Positions 63,632-64,000 of a DNA stretch of 64,000 bases are shown here, piece by piece. Origin of the DNA: JAJRRS01 sp965230275 (GTDB lineage: Bacteria; Planctomycetota; Phycisphaerae; Phycisphaerales; Phycisphaeraceae); contig CBDDKO010000002.1 of the NCBI GenBank assembly GCA_965230275.1, positions 2,480,001 through 2,544,000 on the forward strand. Direction: 5' to 3'. The notes below the pieces were generated by a model, which did no database searches, was not told the origin of the DNA, and was given only the letters and a program-made list of their open reading frames with translations. The stretch's first letter is position 1. Every line of letters starts with the position of its first letter. The position numbers and the translations under genes are program-made.

Positions 63632-64000
63632 ATGGCGACGGTAAGTGATGTGCTGAAGAAGAAGGGTACGCAGGTCTTCTCTATAGGTCCCGACGCAAGC
63701 GTATTCGACGCCGCGCTGCTCATGAACGAGCACCGTATCGGCGGGCTGGTTGTGTTGCGCAGCGCCAAGATCGTCGGCATTATCACCGAGCGCGACGTGC
63801 TCCGCCGGGTGGTCGCCCAGCGCAAAGACCCCGCCACCATTGATGTCCGTGACGTCATGACCAAGGACGTCTATGTCTGTCAGGCCAGCGCCACCACCGA
63901 AGAGGCCCGGACCCTGTTTATGCAACGCCGGATCCGCCACCTGCCGGTCGTCGGCGAGAAGGGCAAGCTCCAGGGCATGATCTCCATCGGCGACATCAAC
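63632..64000 (+). CDS. CBS-domain pair protein (C-terminus beyond window)
   Basis: The first 123 residues are visible. Two CBS units are seen: SIGPDASVFDAALLMNEHRIGGLVVL with GIITERDVLRRV, then VMTKDVYVCQASATTEEARTLFMQRRIRHLPVV. Such small proteins bind adenine nucleotides and are often regulators. AAAGGATCACT precedes the ATG at 63,632. The gene continues past the window edge, just after the second CBS unit begins its GDIN helix. Confidence 0.9.
   Translation, partial: MATVSDVLKKKGTQVFSIGPDASVFDAALLMNEHRIGGLVVLRSAKIVGIITERDVLRRVVAQRKDPATIDVRDVMTKDVYVCQASATTEEARTLFMQRRIRHLPVVGEKGKLQGMISIGDIN

Noticed and set aside
1..64000. tRNA, rRNA or riboswitch genes
   Set aside because: None was recognised by eye; a covariance-model scan would be needed to exclude small RNA genes.

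Overview
The window is high-GC chromosomal DNA from a bacterium that is most likely a planctomycete, probably of the Phycisphaerae. Supporting signs are three secreted proteins with PEP-CTERM tails (two of them with dockerin-like repeats), a MoxR/DUF58/VWA/DUF4175 membrane cluster, DUF4190 proteins fused to prepilin-like tails, a eukaryote-type (GT3) glycogen synthase, and dnaA standing apart from dnaN. The phylum call is inference from gene content; there is no rRNA or tRNA gene in the window to test it.

Layout. 1-10,958: a cut CPBP protease, a SWIM/SNF2 helicase, two DUF4190 envelope proteins, an RRM RNA-binding protein, a RibBA-like protein with degraded active sites, a GxxExxY nuclease-like gene between 32-bp inverted repeats, a small membrane protein with a DUF2752 partner, an M16 protease and a thioredoxin. 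11,117-20,824: an exopolysaccharide locus with a UDP-sugar dehydrogenase, two secreted trypsin-like PEP-CTERM proteases, the dTDP-rhamnose operon rmlA-rmlC-rmlD-rmlB and a GT4 glycosyltransferase. 20,911-23,273: an AT-rich single P-loop ATPase, then about 830 bp of dispersed repeats. 23,274-33,008: housekeeping and carbon metabolism (purU, lpd, PhyH oxygenase, thioredoxin-like protein, PFK, TSUP transporter, glycogen synthase). 33,079-34,056: an IS element. 34,149-38,259: a GlmU-like nucleotidyltransferase, dnaA with DnaA boxes on both sides (candidate oriC), and mutM. 38,361-52,078: a tightly coupled eight-gene cluster running from moxR to an NPCBM-like protein. 52,122-57,052: ppk1, a PEP-CTERM protein and an AMMECR1/Memo pair. 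57,193-64,000: a diguanylate cyclase, an AT-rich VWA + J-domain membrane pair that looks acquired, a YmdB-type phosphodiesterase, nrdR, modB/modA without modC, and a cut CBS-domain gene.

How it fits together. The UDP-sugar dehydrogenase, rhamnose genes and GT4 enzyme would make and use sugars for an extracellular polysaccharide, and PEP-CTERM proteins are typically sorted in EPS-producing bacteria. The moxR cluster has the architecture of Bat-type envelope or chaperone systems. The two AT-rich islands (20.9-22.4 kb and 58.2-60.4 kb) are the best candidates for poorly described, perhaps defence-related, functions; both are inferred from composition and domain content only.
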